Shown piece after piece: positions 51,846-62,799 of a DNA stretch of 64,000 nucleotides (positions are counted from its first letter, which is position 1; every line of letters begins with the position of its first letter). The DNA is from Emiliania huxleyi CCMP1516. Taxonomy: Eukaryota; Haptophyta; Isochrysidales; Noelaerhabdaceae. Under the pieces are notes generated by a model that was not told the DNA's origin, searched no databases, and saw nothing but the letters and a program-made list of their open reading frames with translations. The stretch spans positions 409,924 through 473,923 of the forward strand of contig NW_005202368.1 of NCBI RefSeq assembly GCF_000372725.1. Direction: 5' to 3'. A program made the position numbers and the translations under genes.

Positions 51846-52736
51846 ATGCCCAAGTCGCAGAAGGCCAGGAAGCAGGCCCGCTTCAACCCGCTCGCAGCCG
51901 CCCGTCGCGCCGCCGAGGGCCAGGAGGAGCCCGGCACGTCGGCAGCGGCCGCCGAGGAGGCGCCAAAGCTCAGCGCGCACCAGCTCCGTCACATCGAGCG
52001 AAAGCGGCTGCAGGTGTGCAGGCCGCGGCGCGACCCCGCACGGCACCACGAGCGCTCCACCCGCGCGCGTCCCGCCCACAGGCCGAGACGGCGGCGCTGC
52101 GCAGCTCCAAGCTCAAGGTGAGCAAGGCGGACAAGGTGCAGCACAAGCGCGACAAGAAGGCGCTTGCGCGGGAGCTCAAGCAGGCGTGAGCGGCGGTTGG
52201 GAGGAGGGCTCGCGGGCGCACGCCCTCTATCGCCGCCGCCGTCTTTCCCACCGCCCGCGTGTACGCCTCTCCCGCCGCCTTTCTCAACCGCCGCCACCGC
52301 TGGCGTCGTCGCAGGTGCGGCAGCAGGCAAAGACGCTGCGGAGAGCGCCAAAGGGCGGCGGCGGTGGAGGCGGAGGGGCGGGCGAGGCGGTGGAGGCCGT
52401 CGGGGAGGGCGCCGCCGACGACGCCTCCATGATCGACGCGCCGCTGGAAGCGGACGAGCCGTTGCGGGGCTTCAGGTGCGTTATCGCAGCCGCTCTCTAT
52501 GTCCCTCCGCAGCCCCTTCCGGGACCTTTCCGAGAGCTTTCCGTCCGAGAGCACGCTGTAGCAGCGCCGCTCAGAGGCGCCTCACAGACGCGCGCGAGAC
52601 GGCCCTCCCGCTCCGTTTGCGCCGCCGCCACTCTCTTCGCCGCCGTTTCTGACGCCGGTCCGCCCGCGTGCCGCCCTGCAGCTTCAACCTGCCGCCGGCG
52701 CTGCCGCTGCCTCGAGGTGACAGACCCGGGAGATGA
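51846..52736 (+). CDS. Small basic protein, four exons (nucleolar-type composition)
   Basis: Exons 51846-52013, 52082-52183, 52315-52475 and 52682-52736. Product: MPKSQKARKQARFNPLAAAR, APKLSAHQLRHIERKRLQ, then SSKLKVSKADKVQHKRDKKA, RQQAKTLRRAPKG, a poly-Gly stretch, DDASMIDAPLEADEPLRGF, SFNLPPALPLPRG. The second intron starts GC (CAG then GCGTGAGC) if the frame is to stay coiled-coil-like; the others are GT-AG. Basic N-terminal patches and a Lys-rich helix recall ribosome-biogenesis factors such as SLX9-type proteins, but identity is not established. Confidence 0.55.
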
Positions 52737-53328
52737 CAACCTGGACGGGGGGGGCGGCGGATCGCCCGTCGACGGGTGGTCCTCCGCCTGTCCGTGCCGT
52801 GTCCTGCCCTGACAGCCGCCCGCCTCCAGTGCCGCTCTGTCCGCCCTCCTCCCGCTCGGCCCCAGTGGCATGCGGCCATGTTCCTTGCTTCCCCCGTGGG
52901 CGCCTGGCCGCGGGCCTAGCCGGTGGGGAGCGAGCGCTGTGGTGTTGGTGGTGCTGGGCCGTGTGAGCACGTGGTGGGCCCGCGCCGGGGCAGGTGTCGG
53001 GGAAACTGTGCGACCGGGGTCGCGCCGATCGACTGACGTGTCTGTCCGTGCGCGAACCGTGTCCCGTAATACCCGTCAGACTCCCGCGGGTCCGGATCTC
53101 GAGCGGGCCCGGGAGGAGGCGCGCTCGAGGCCGAGTGGTGTCGCAGCGCCGTCTTGGGCTGTGGAGCCGCGCCGCGTGAGCTTTACTTACTCATTAGTAG
53201 CAGCAAGAGTGACGTACGATCCGCAAAACGTCTAAAGCGCGCGTCTCTGAGAATCTAGCTGAGAATGCGAGCCGGCCACCACAGCTGAAGCGTCTGAACA
53301 CTCCTGCGAGGCACACATCTGACGAGGC
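52737..53328. other. Intergenic, no gene seen
   Basis: GC-rich sequence with no frame showing a domain. It lies between convergent genes. Confidence 0.5.
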
Positions 53329-53736
53329 TCACGCAGCGGCGGCTCCTCTCGGAAGCGACGGCCACGCAGCGAACGCGTGTTGCCGCTGCACCAGCGGCGG
53401 TAGGGGACCGGCTAGCCCGATCGCCCGTCCCGCACCAGAGCCGGCGCCCCCCTCGTTCTGCTGCGGCACGAGGCCGCCGAGGGACCTGTACACGGGCTCT
53501 TCGTCCAGATCCACCTCCAGGTCCGCCATGCCCAACGACAGCGAGCGGTAGACTGGCTCATCCTCCTCGTCGGAAGAAAAGTCGTCAAGGAAGGCCGCGG
53601 AGGAGTGGTACCGCATGTCGTCGTCGCTGTCATCGGGCGCGACGTCGAGGGAGCCAGGGCTCTCGCCCGCCGCCCGGACCTGCGCGAGCCAGCTGCAGTG
53701 CTCCTGGAAGGCCGCGGCAGACTGCGAGAGAGCCAT
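53329..53736 (-). CDS. Acidic small protein with repeated EEDEPVYRSL motif
   Basis: 135 residues from MALSQSAAAFQEHCSWLAQV. Two copies of a short motif, EEDEPVYRSL and DLDEEPVYRSL, follow DDSDDDMRYHSSAAFLDDFS. The tail is Gly/Ala-rich. The repeated Tyr-containing acidic peptide looks like a short linear binding or phosphorylation motif. No family recognised. The start is the internal Met because upstream sequence is an A-rich tract. Confidence 0.55.
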   Translation of the reverse strand: MALSQSAAAFQEHCSWLAQVRAAGESPGSLDVAPDDSDDDMRYHSSAAFLDDFSSDEEDEPVYRSLSLGMADLEVDLDEEPVYRSLGGLVPQQNEGGAGSGAGRAIGLAGPLPPLVQRQHAFAAWPSLPRGAAAA

Positions 53737-54396
53737 TGAAGAGACGGAAGACAAGGCCGGACAGACGGGACGGGACCACCTTGGGCCGCGTCTGCCAAAA
53801 AAAAAAGCGAGCGCGATATGCCATGTCCGCCTTGCGTTTGTTTTCATAACATCGAAGGCTAAGCTCAAAAAAAAAGTGAAAACGGGCACGTTGTTTACTT
53901 TAAGGCCCTTGCCCTGCGAACGCGCACCCCCGGGGCTAGGGCTTTCTTGCCCGCAACCCGATCCCGATCATCCGGCCCGCTGGGTGCGCTTCTGAGCTCC
54001 CCGGCCCTGGATGTGAGGCTAATGACTGCACTCCAAGTGCTCCAAGTGCGCTGCCCGGCCCTGGATGTGAGGCTACCAACTGCACTCCAAGTGCTCCAAG
54101 AACGGGGCGGTCCTGGGCGTGAGGTTAATGACCGCACTCCAAGTGCTCCAAGTTCGCTCATCACACCTTTGTTGTTTTCTCTTACGGTGTCGACGATGCC
54201 AAACCTGAGAACAGATTCTTTGTTGATCATCGTCGCTGCTGGATTCTTCAACAAACAAGGGCACAACAAACAACAGACAACAGGGGCGAACGCGTGAGGC
54301 TAGAGCAGGCTTCTTCAATTCGCAACCCCGTCTGAAGGGCAGAATGGTCCCTGCACCATTACCCGACATCAACTTGATTCCGGATGCATATTCTAT

Positions 54397-54486
<90 letters not shown>
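54397..54486. repeat. (GT)n microsatellite
   Basis: About 88 bases of perfect GT. Confidence 0.97.
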
Positions 54487-54487
<1 letters not shown>

Positions 54488-54521
54488 CTCACTCACACAC
54501 ACACAGAGTGTGTGTGTATCG

Positions 54522-54680
54522 GGGCGCGGAAAAGAGGAACCTCTTAGCGCCATCGCCACGGTGCTGCAAGCAGCGCCGGGCGACGACGACTTACCGCCTC
54601 CCGGTCCCCCTCGGCACACCTCCGCTGCTTAATGTTTGACGACTCGAACCCGTGAAGCTTCCCCGTGCGCGGGTTACCCC
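54522..54680 (+). repeat. Dispersed repeat G, copy 2
   Basis: GGAACCTCTT, GTGCTGCAAGCAGCGCCGGG and TTTGACGACTCGAACCCG parallel 24330-24480. The reverse strand holds GGGTTCGAGTC, like a tRNA-type B box, but no correctly spaced A box was found. Confidence 0.65.
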
Positions 54681-56407
54681 GCACACGGGTCAGCCTGCCG
54701 GCCACGTATCCACGCAAGCGTGGTCCGCGTGCATGGCATACAGGCGTCCGCCAGACAGCGCAGAGGCTAGGCGACCGGGGAAGGACTAGCTCAAGGGCAA
54801 CACAGCGTCACCAGCCGTTGGCGCGCAGAACGAGTCTGCGGCCCCCGGTTGGATCGAGTGCGCGACGCGGACGAACCGCTCAATGTGGCCGGCAGCTCGC
54901 GCTGCCGGCGGGGTTGGTTGGGGAGAACCGGCACGGGGGAAGCCGGCCTCCCCGGAGGGGTCGCCCCCTGGAGGGGCCCCAAAGGGCCCCCCGGGGGGGC
55001 GGGGCCCGCCCCGAGGGGCGGGGGCAGGTTCGTCGCTTAGCGCGATGGAGTCAACCCTTGTTGCCAAGTCGGCGAGCGTGTTGTGTATCGAGAGAGAGGA
55101 CCATAGCAGATGCGAGAGCGGCGTCGTCCAGAGACATCGGCGGACGGGGGAGCACACGGGACACGTCGGCATAGGGATAGGAGCCAGGGGTGTGGGCTGG
55201 GCCTGCATCATGAATGGGCCTGATAGCGACGGCGGCGACGTAGGCGAGACGGCGGCGAGGGTGGCGACGGTCACGATGAAAAGCTGGCTTGACGAAATGG
55301 ATGACGCCATCGCGCAACAATGGACATCCTCGATGTCGTCGTCCTTGCCGGAAGGGGCAGCGCACGCGCCTCTGAAGATCGAGGCGCGTGGCTCAAAGCC
55401 GGCGCTGCGCGGGTTTTCGTGCCCATCCGACTATGGTCTACTTTTCCATTTTTTGGATGCCGTGGTCGTGGGGGTCACTGCGTCACTCACGACCCGCACG
55501 AGGTAGGCGGCGCGCAGCGCCGCTCTCTATGATGTAACATACTTGACCCCCCCCCCTTGGCGCCTTGTGATTTTCGTGGCAGAGCTGCGGATCTCAGCCC
55601 GCCGATCTCCGCTCGCGCCGGCCGCCCATGCGCTCGCGGGGCTTCCCGACGGGGCGGGCCTCGTGCTGATGGACCCAGCCGAGGTGCCCGACCAGTCGGA
55701 TCCGCGCCGACGCGCTGCGCGCGACCACCAGCCAGCTTTCCGGCCGGGCCGGGAAGCTGACACTCAAAGTAGCAGCCGCTTTTTTTTGCCTCTTTTTGAG
55801 CGCTGCTGCTGCACACCCAGCCCACCAGTGATACGAGACGCACCAGATCCACCCCGTCGCGAGCTTGACCGCAACCCCGGTGACCGCCCATAGGTGGCTG
55901 ATCGAAGCGCCACTCATCGCTGCTTTCGCGCGCCTGCTCCACAGAGGGCTCCTGCGGCTCTCCCTCGTCGCGTGACCGCCGCCGACATCATGTGCTCGGT
56001 CGTCCCCGCCGGCGCGGAGCTGCGCCACGTCGAATTCTTCGGTGGCTCGACCGCCGGCGCGCCCACCCTCGCCTCCTGCGCGCCTCACACACAGTGATCA
56101 CCTCGCGCGCGGCCGACAAAGAGAGCGCACGACCACCTCCCTCTCAGACACCCACCCGACGAAGCACAGCCCGTTCGTTCTCGCCGAGAAGACGCTCGGA
56201 GCACCCAACTTTGCCTCGTGCGGCCATCAAACAGGCGCGTTGCCTCCCATCTCCGCACTTCCCATCTACCCCCACACTGCCACTGCCGGGGACGCGCAGA
56301 TGCGACTCCCGGGCCCGCTCACCTCACCCGAGCCCCGCCGACCAGGCACGGCCCGACGAGAACCCGCCGGGAAGGAGCTGGCCGAGCCATCGCCGGCCTC
56401 CCTGCCG
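54681..56407. other. No gene supported with confidence
   Basis: Overlapping frames on both strands (54786-55310 minus, 54883-55506 plus) are open but mutually exclusive and domain-free. A G/C-palindromic cluster lies at 54935-55030 and a poly-C at 55547-55556. Confidence 0.45.
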
Positions 56408-56800
56408 GCTCATGACCGCTCAAAAGGTCGCTCACCCGCCCGTCGCTTGCCGCCCCTCTCCCAGCCCTTGCCGGCGCTTTTGCACGAACCTAGGGCTCAG
56501 TTCCGTCTTCCTCCCCCTCGCTCCTGTAGGTAGGCCGCCCCGCGCTGGCGGGAAGAGGCGCGCTGAGCCATCGGCGACGTCCCGGCGAGCTCATGGGCGC
56601 TCAAAAGGTCGCGGACCCGCCCGTCGCTTGCCGCCCCTCTCCCAGCCCTTGCCGGCGCTTTTGCACGAACCTAGGGCTCAGTTCCGTCTCCCCCCCCCTC
56701 GCTCCTGTAGGTAGGCCGCCCCGCGCTGGCGGGAAGAGGCGCGCCGAGCCATCGGCGACGTCCTGGCGAGCTCATGTCCCCCCAAAAGGTCGCACCCGCC
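56408..56800 (+). repeat. 182-bp tandem repeat, about 2.2 copies
   Basis: GCTCATG(A/G)...CGCTCAAAAGGTCGC, CCTTGCCGGCGCTTTTGCAC and CTCGCTCCTGTAGGTAGGCC recur at 182-base spacing (starting about 56408, 56590, and a partial third at 56771). Confidence 0.9.
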
Positions 56801-56885
56801 CGTGGCTCCGCCGTCGGCTCCGCCGCGAGCGGCGACGGTGAGGCCGCCGGTGCTCGCCTATACCGGCTAGTGTGGAGCTCTCAGT

Positions 56886-57284
56886 GTGGTTGCGTGTTTT
56901 ACTAGTGATGCTTCACTAGGCGGCCCGTTTTTAGCAAAAACCAGATACCACATCGCGTGTGGTCGTCGAAAAACCGCATGTTCGCCCGTCTGGGACCTCT
57001 TCGTACGGCTCCAAAAACCGCTCCTTAACGACGACTACGCGGCCCGGCGGTCGATCTGCGCCTTCTCAGCGGTGGAGGGGATGTGGGCGGTACGTGCGGG
57101 CCGCGTGGTGCTGCGACGGTTTGACGAGTGCGACTCCCAGCGTCGACTTTTCGACCCCACGGTGCCTCTGCTGCTCCGGGGGGGGGGGGGGGGGTCTGCA
57201 GACCACCCGGCCGAACTTCAGAGTGGCGGTGCTCCTCAAATACCGCTCAAACGCCCACGATGTTGTGGAGGGGACATATGCTGA
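56886..57284 (+). pseudogene. Possible element-derived coding fragment
   Basis: MVACFTSDASLGGPFLAKTR, CSPVWDLFVRLQKPLLNDDY and RAGRVVLRRFDECDSQRRLF are protein-like and less GC-biased. A G-run at 57179-57193 breaks the pattern. No domain identified; truncated transposon protein is a guess. Confidence 0.3.
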
Positions 57285-57561
57285 TGATCCTGGCCCGATT
57301 GGTTCGCTCAGAAAGCTTCTGGGCGGTCGCTAAGGTTCGCTCCCCGCACACCGGCCCGGAAGTATGTTACATCATATCTCGCAGGCTGTTTTTGACGGTT
57401 CTACATTGTGTTTTTGTTTTCAGTCTAGGGGGGCCGACCCCCTCAGAGGCGGCGGGCGGGCGCCCACGGCACTGACCCAGAGATCAAAAACGCTCGGCCC
57501 CTCTTTACGATCGTGCGTGCGTACCCCTGCTCGCACACACACACACCGCTCACCCACGCGC

Positions 57562-57690
57562 ACCGGGCCTTGCACTTTGAATGCCGTGGGGCTCCTGTCG
57601 TTAGACGTGGAGACGCGAGGGTTGCCCCCCCTTGCCCCACCACCTCGTGTGTGTGGAGAAGTTTACCTTACCTTACCTTACCTACCCCTG
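57562..57690 (-). repeat. Dispersed repeat B, inverted copy
   Basis: Reverse complement of the 6612-6755 unit, ending here in (TTACC)n on the plus strand. Confidence 0.75.
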
Positions 57691-57940
57691 CGGCTCGCCG
57701 TGCGGTGCGTGTCTCGCGTGTGCCGATGCGATGTGCAGTGTGACACAGGATAGGATCGTGTCTCAATGGCCATTAGAGGGGAGCGCTTGTGCATGTTTTG
57801 CACATCGTACTATTTCTTCCCACATGCACCGTACTACAAGTGCAACTCTGCACGTGGTGCGTGCCAAAAACCGGGGGACGGGGCCCCGTTTGTGGGGAGA
57901 ACGCAAAGCAAAGCGAGTCCGACGCGGCGCGGCCTAGCTC

Positions 57941-58880
57941 TCACGTCAGCCCATGCCTGTTGAGCAATCCCTGGAAGGCGAGCCACAAGTCGCGGTGCTC
58001 CGTGCCAAAGATGGCGCCCGCCTGACTCACCGTCTCCTCTCTCGTCTGCGCGTGGTCGTTCAGTCTCTTGATTGAGGCGAGGAAGGCGGAGAACTGCTCG
58101 TACGACAGCCGCAGCCGCGCCGCACGGAAGAACTCCTTGCCTGCTCACAGGTGGCGTCTCCTCACTGTCGAGAGTCCGTGTGATGGAGCGGCGCGGGAGA
58201 GCGCTCTTGCCGTCCAGTGTCGGCGTCGGCTCCGGCGGCGGCGGCGGCGCGGCCCGTGGCGGTGACTTGGCCATGGATGGAGCCAAGCCCGCGCCAAACG
58301 ATGCGTAGCCCGGAGAGGGCGGCGACGCGCCGCTGCTGCAGCCCGCGTACGCGTGAGGCGTCCGCTCGCCGCCGCCGCCGCCGTACCCGCCGCCGCCGTA
58401 CGCGCCGCCGCCGCCGCCGCCGTACAGGCCACCGCAGGCGTGGCCGCCGCCGCCAAAGCTGCCACCTCTGCACCCGGTACCAACGCCGCCGCCACCGCTG
58501 TGGGAGGCCCCGTTGGGCGGCGGCGGCTCCTCGTCCGCCACTCCGTTCGTCGCCGCGATCGACATGATTGCGCGCTTGAATTGGCCCGCCTTGTCGAGCC
58601 GCTCCTGCAGCGAACGGTTCTCGGCGGCGAGCGAGGCGCGCTCGGAGACGAGCGAGGCGTTCTCGGCGGCGCCGCTACGGAGCTGCGCCTCCAGCTCTGA
58701 CACCCGCTGCTGCAGCGCCGTCACGCGGCCCTCGCTCTCCGCGCTGAAGGCGCGCAGCCGAGCGGTCTCCGCCTCGAGGCCTCGCGCGCGTTCGTCGTAG
58801 GCGCGCTCGATGAGCGAGAGCCCGAGCTTGAGGAGCTCGCCAGGCTCGCGCGGAAGAGGATCCGGACTGAGAGTGGCCAT
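57941..58880 (-). CDS. Homologue of the plant At4g15545-type coiled-coil protein
   Basis: Starts MATLSPDPLPREPGELLKLG (58880). An N-terminal helix LSLIERAYDERARGLEAETA is followed by a long coiled coil (about residues 40-110) and a Gly-rich middle with GGGGYGGG repeats and Pro runs. The C-terminal module is KEFFRAARLRLSYEQFSAFL, IKRLNDHAQTREETVSQAG and FGTEHRDLWLAFQGLLNRHG. The KEFF-x-x-x-R-x-RLSYEQF and LNxHxQTREET signature is characteristic of the At4g15545 family, remembered from plants and algae; its molecular role is poorly known. The first exon frame does not run into the C-terminal module. The frame is restored only if 58141-58165 is removed, giving LDSKEFFRAARL. Confidence 0.8.
58141..58165 (-). 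other. Apparent 25-nt intron (GT-AG)
   Basis: Sense GTGAGGAGACGCC to CTGTGAGCAG, 25 bases. Flanking exons join as TRTLDS and KEFFRAARL. The intron start GTGAGGAG resembles the next exon start GCAAGGAG. The alternative is an indel. Confidence 0.55.
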
Positions 58881-58887
58881 GATAGTG

Positions 58888-58906
58888 CGCGAGAAAAGAA
58901 TTCTTG
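58888..58906 (-). promoter_or_regulatory. Shared AATTCTT upstream motif (At4g15545-like gene)
   Basis: Sense strand CAAGAATTCTTTTCTCGCGC lies about 10 bases before the ATG. Confidence 0.4.
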
Positions 58907-59553
58907 CAGGCAAGGCGTGAGAAAAGAAAACATTCGGAAGGTGGGTCGGGAGGGGATACCCCGCTAGGAATAGTCTCCCCCGACCCCGCCCGCCCGCCCG
59001 CCCGCCTGCCCTGCCCGCCTGGCCGATAAGATCTCTTCACCTTCTCATTGGTGGAGTATAGGTACGAGGGTGGTGTGGCATCTCTTGCGGGTCTCGCCAG
59101 GGGCGCCTACTAACCTCGCTTGCGAGGGGCGTGTGGCATGTCTGAACGGACTCGTGAGGGGCGCCTGCCAACCTCGCTTCGTCGAAGCGGCGCTCGGTAC
59201 CCACACCCACCCCGCCGCATTCGTCGCCGGCGCGCGACACGTTCCCGTCGGCTGGACTGCCCTCGTCGAGTGCGTGTCGCCAACCAAGGCGGGACGCACT
59301 CAGGGACAGTGCCGGCGGGACGCGGCTCGAGAGGCGGCTCCCGCGGAGGCACGGCTGGCACCCGTGGCGCGGGGCTCGTCTTCGGAAAGACCAGGATCGC
59401 TCTACTGGCAAACTTCTGGCTGACACGCGCGCCCGGTCGAGCCTTCGGCGGGCGCGCTGCGGTCGCACGCCTACCCAAGTCATATGCCACGGCGTGCGAT
59501 CTAGATTCAGCACACGCGCCTCTGCTCGCAACCACTCATCCAATGAACTGTCG

Positions 59554-60590
59554 TCACCCATGAGTGCGAGTTAGGGCTAGCTGCTCTAGTCTCACACGTT
59601 CGCCCCTGTCGCCTGTCTGTGTTGTTGTGCTGTTGTTTGTCTCTTGGCACCTTGGAGTGCTGGGGGGGGCGACAGGGGGGACGTGGCCTGAGTGATGTGT
59701 ACGCCCACTCAGGATGTGTGGCAGCCCGCTGGCTGTGTGTCTTGTGAGCTTGTTTGTGTCTGTGTGTCGCTCGTGCGTGTCGTCATCATCTGTCTTGCGT
59801 CCACCCATACCGCGTTGGTGTCCAGTCCGAGCCTCCGTGCCCGGCCGAACATACTGCTCCTCGAGGTAGTCAATCGTCTTGTTGATGAAGGTCTGCGCGG
59901 CGTAAGAGTCGTGGGTCTTGTCGTTCGAGACGTGGACAAAGGCCTTAGTGTGCAGCTTGCGGTGGCGAAGGTAGCGGCGTTCGACATACTCGAGAGGGTC
60001 GTCATCGCTCGCACCATGGCGTCGCACGCCGTACCGAAGTTGCTCGGGGTCGGTCGCGGCGCGCTCCGCGGCGGACGGCACGGCCATGACCTCGGCGTAG
60101 CAGGAGCCCTTGGCGGGGATGATCGAGTCCGGCTCCGAGGCATCGGCAGGCTCGATGGTGACAGCGCAGTTGAGATCTAGATTGGAGTTACGGCTCTTCC
60201 ATGCGGCGCTCTCCAGCCACGAGATGACCTGAATGAAGAGCGTGTAGCTCATCGGCGACCAATGATCCGACTGGATGGAACGGCCACGGGGCGGCGGTAT
60301 CGTTCCGTCCATCGCAAAGTCGACGTCAGATTGGATCCAGCCCGGCCCGCGATTGCGGTTGAACTCGGCGGCCATCGCCTTTTGACGGGCAACGGTGAAG
60401 CGGTGGTGCGGGAATTTTCGCATCACTTCGCGCTCAAAGTCGTCAAGGAACTGCACGAGGGTGCCCGTCTTGGATTCGTAGGTCGGATGCTCGCCCGGCC
60501 GGTCGGCCCTCGAGACCTCACAGTGGCGGCCGCCTCTGACAGCGGCGGCAGCCTCCCAAGCTGGCCACGCACCATGCTGCGCTTCGCGGC
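59554..60590 (-). pseudogene. Probable DNA-transposon transposase remnant (RNase H-like pattern)
   Basis: The frame reads ESKTGTLVQFLDDFEREVMR, RFTVARQKAMAAEFNRNRG, IQSDVDFAMDG, IQSDHWSPMSYTLFIQVISW, VERRYLRHRKLHTKAFVHVS and NDKTHDSYAAQTFINKTIDY, then a tail made from the 51.5-kb-type repeat (ERHTDTNKLTRHT). Asp in SDVDFA and in SNDKTHDS are placed like the first and second acidic residues of a DDE fold, but the third was not found. Codon use is less GC-biased than in host genes. Ends carry inverted copies of the 51.5-kb repeat. It is fused by chance to an antisense frame upstream of 60600. Confidence 0.45.
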
Positions 60591-60743
60591 AATCGCGTAA
60601 CGGGAGGCTCGCTGGCTTTTTGTGGCTTTTCAGACGGCTTTTTTGGCTTCTCCCGCCCTCCAACCCCTCTCTTGGCTTTTTTTTAAGAATTCTTCTTGCT
60701 GTAGGTAGGTAGAAAGGTGAAGAACAGCCACCAACGCGGGTCC

Positions 60744-60762
60744 AAGAATTCTTCTTTCGCGC
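60744..60762 (+). promoter_or_regulatory. Shared AATTCTT upstream motif (60.8-kb gene)
   Basis: CCAAGAATTCTTCTTTCGCGC lies about 25 bases before an ATG at 60783. A second copy (TTAAGAATTCTTCTTG) is at 60686-60701. Confidence 0.4.
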
Positions 60763-60973
60763 AATCGGTGCTGACCGCCGGCATGTTTGGGCGAGTTCGC
60801 GCGCCACTCGCTCGCCGACGCGGCGTGCGGCACGCGAGCTACGTCGCCGGCGACCAGTCTTCGCTCCTGCCAAAGTGGGCGCACTCGACGCCTGTCGTCG
60901 GCGGGCTCGTCGGCGTCGTCGTCCTGCAGGCCGCCGCCGCGACACCTCTGCCACGCTAATCAGCGGTTCCTCC

Positions 60974-62370
60974 ATGAGCCACGCCCGCCCACCGCCTGAC
61001 CGCCGCCCGCCGCCCTCGCAGCGGCTCTGGGCGGCGCTGCGGCCATCGCCACAGGCGACGCCCGGCCAGACGGACGCCGCGTACACGCCCACCGACACAA
61101 AGGCCTTGGCTCTCAAGCACCAGGGCGTTGAGCCTGGCGCGGCGGTGGAGGCGGCCGCAGCGCCGCCGGCGGCGGTGGCGGCGGTCTCGTCGCCGGCGAT
61201 CGCCGCGCCGGCCGCGGTGGTTCCGCGCAAGGACTCGCTATTCACGTCTCCACTGGCGCGGAACACCTCCCTCTCAGAGCCGGTGACACCCGCAGAGATC
61301 AAGCGGGTGACGCAGCTGCAGCAATTCGACTCGCTCAGCCGAAAGGCCACCAAGGAGGAGGAGGCGCCGGCCCACTCGAAGATCGAGGCGCCTGTTTGGA
61401 TTGGGCCAAAGCCGGTCGGGCCGGTGGCGGAGGGGGGCGGGGCGGGCGGGCGGCTGGTGGGCTTCACCGACGGCAAGGACGTGTTCTTGCGCAAGGAGGG
61501 TAAGGGCGGCCCGCTCCTCTGCAACCTGACCGGCTCCGAAGGGCTCGACTTGGCTGCGGGCGGCGCGGCGACCGTCAGCGTGCGCGGCTTCAGCGCGGAC
61601 GGGAAGTGGCTGCTGGCGCGGAGCGGCGAAAAGGCGCTGGTGGCGTTCCCCGTCGGCGGTACGACGCCGGTGGAGGTTGTGGCGGGCGGGAAGGGCGTGA
61701 CCGTCGGCGGCGTGCATTGCGTCGACACGCAGGAGGACTTCAGTGGCGTGCTGGTGGAGGTGACCGGGCTTGTGCCTGGCGGTGCGAGCGCCGTCTTCCG
61801 CGCCAGCCTCGACCCGGTGCTGCCACCGCCGCTCGAGACGAGGGCCTGAAAACGAATACTGCAAGGCCGGGGCCGCTGGATTTCTTTTTTAGGTGATGCC
61901 GCTGCAGCTCGACACGATGGCGCCGCTCTCGCCGGGGTCGCCCGAGACGTGGCTCGTCGACACCCCGAGCGGCGCCGTGCTCGGCGTCGTCTTTGCCGAC
62001 GGCAAGCGCCGCTCGCTGCTGATGCGCGAGCCGCTGCCTCGGAAGAGGCCTGACGCACACTAATTGATCGATTCGTCAATACCTGCTCTATAATTAGGCG
62101 CGAGCCGCTGCCTCGGAAGAGGCCTGACGCACACTAATTGATCGATTCGTCAATACCTGCTCTATAATTAGGCGCGAGCCGCTGCCTCGGAAGAGGATCG
62201 CAGAGCCTCCCAGTTTCGGCGCCTGGAAGGAGGGGGCGGAGTGGAGCGAAGCGTCGGGCACGCGGTACGTCGGCTTCTCGGGCGGGCTCGCCTGGCTGCA
62301 AGACTTTTACTCTGGCGACGTGACCGCCGTCGCCGCGGACGGCACCACGCACCGCATCCGCAACCGCTGA
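60974..62370 (+). CDS. Unknown beta-rich protein, multi-exon
   Basis: The main frame from MSHARPPPDRRPPPS (60974) is Ala/Pro-rich, then KDSLFTSPLARNTSLSEPVT, IKRVTQLQQFDSLSRKATKE, IEAPVWIGPKPVGPVA and repeated strand-like stretches (VSVRGFSADGKWLLARSGEK, GVHCVDTQEDFSGVLVEVTG). It continues at about 61890 (MPLQLDTMAPLSPGSPETWL, VLGVVFADGKRRSLLMREPL) and ends in the last exon with EPPSFGAWKEGAEWSEASG and VTAVAADGTTHRIRNR, stop near 62370. Regular GxxLLA strands suggest a beta-propeller or beta-sandwich, but no family was recognised. An upstream ATG at 60783 (MFGRVRAPLARRRG, mitochondrial-leader-like) may be exon 1. Confidence 0.5.
62024..62171 (+). other. Two tandem 74-bp exon-edge + AT-rich intron units (GC-AG)
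   Basis: GCGCGAGCCGCTGCCTCGGA stands at 62024, 62098 and 62172, each of the first two followed by CTAATTGATCGATTCGTCAA and TATAATTAG. Removing both units leaves LLMREPLPRKRIAEPPS. The intron starts with the bases that start the next exon. Confidence 0.8.
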
Positions 62371-62799
62371 GGCCGAGGCTCCGGCTTGGCGGAGTTGGCA
62401 CGCGGCGGGAGCGGCGAAGGGGGCGTGTGGCCCCTCAGATGCGGACGCTGCGGCATGACCATGGGGCGGGGGAGGAGAGTCGCTTCTGAGGCGCTCGGAG
62501 GTGCACGGTGGCACGCGAAGGCTCCCACCGCGTGTTTGGCCTTTGGCGCGGTCGACACTGGCGCGGTCTTGCGGTATCCGTCGGTCGCCCGCCCGTGCGA
62601 GTGTGGAGTCGAGGGCGACTCGGCGCGGGTGGCACGGCCCAATTTGGCCAGGCACGAGGTGTGTGGGCGCGAAAAAACAGGGACAGCCCTCTTAAAATTC
62701 ACTCCGGTCTCCGCCGCCCGCAGCGCGCAGGTTGTTGCTCGCACAATGGACAATGCTCGTAGGACGTGTCAGCTAGGGGTAGGGGGTGCGGGGACACCC

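Noticed and set aside
54522-54680. tRNA gene or tRNA-derived SINE on the minus strand (GGGTTCGAGTC)
   Set aside because: A B-box-like string is present but no correctly spaced A box or cloverleaf could be drawn.
54786-55506. Genes on either strand (FMMQAQPTPLAPIP or MESTLVAKSASVL frames)
   Set aside because: They overlap and exclude each other, with no domain, splice or composition evidence favouring one.
59554-62079. A single 841-residue minus-strand protein
   Set aside because: Only the part below about 60590 is protein-like; the rest is antisense to the plus-strand gene at 60974-62370.
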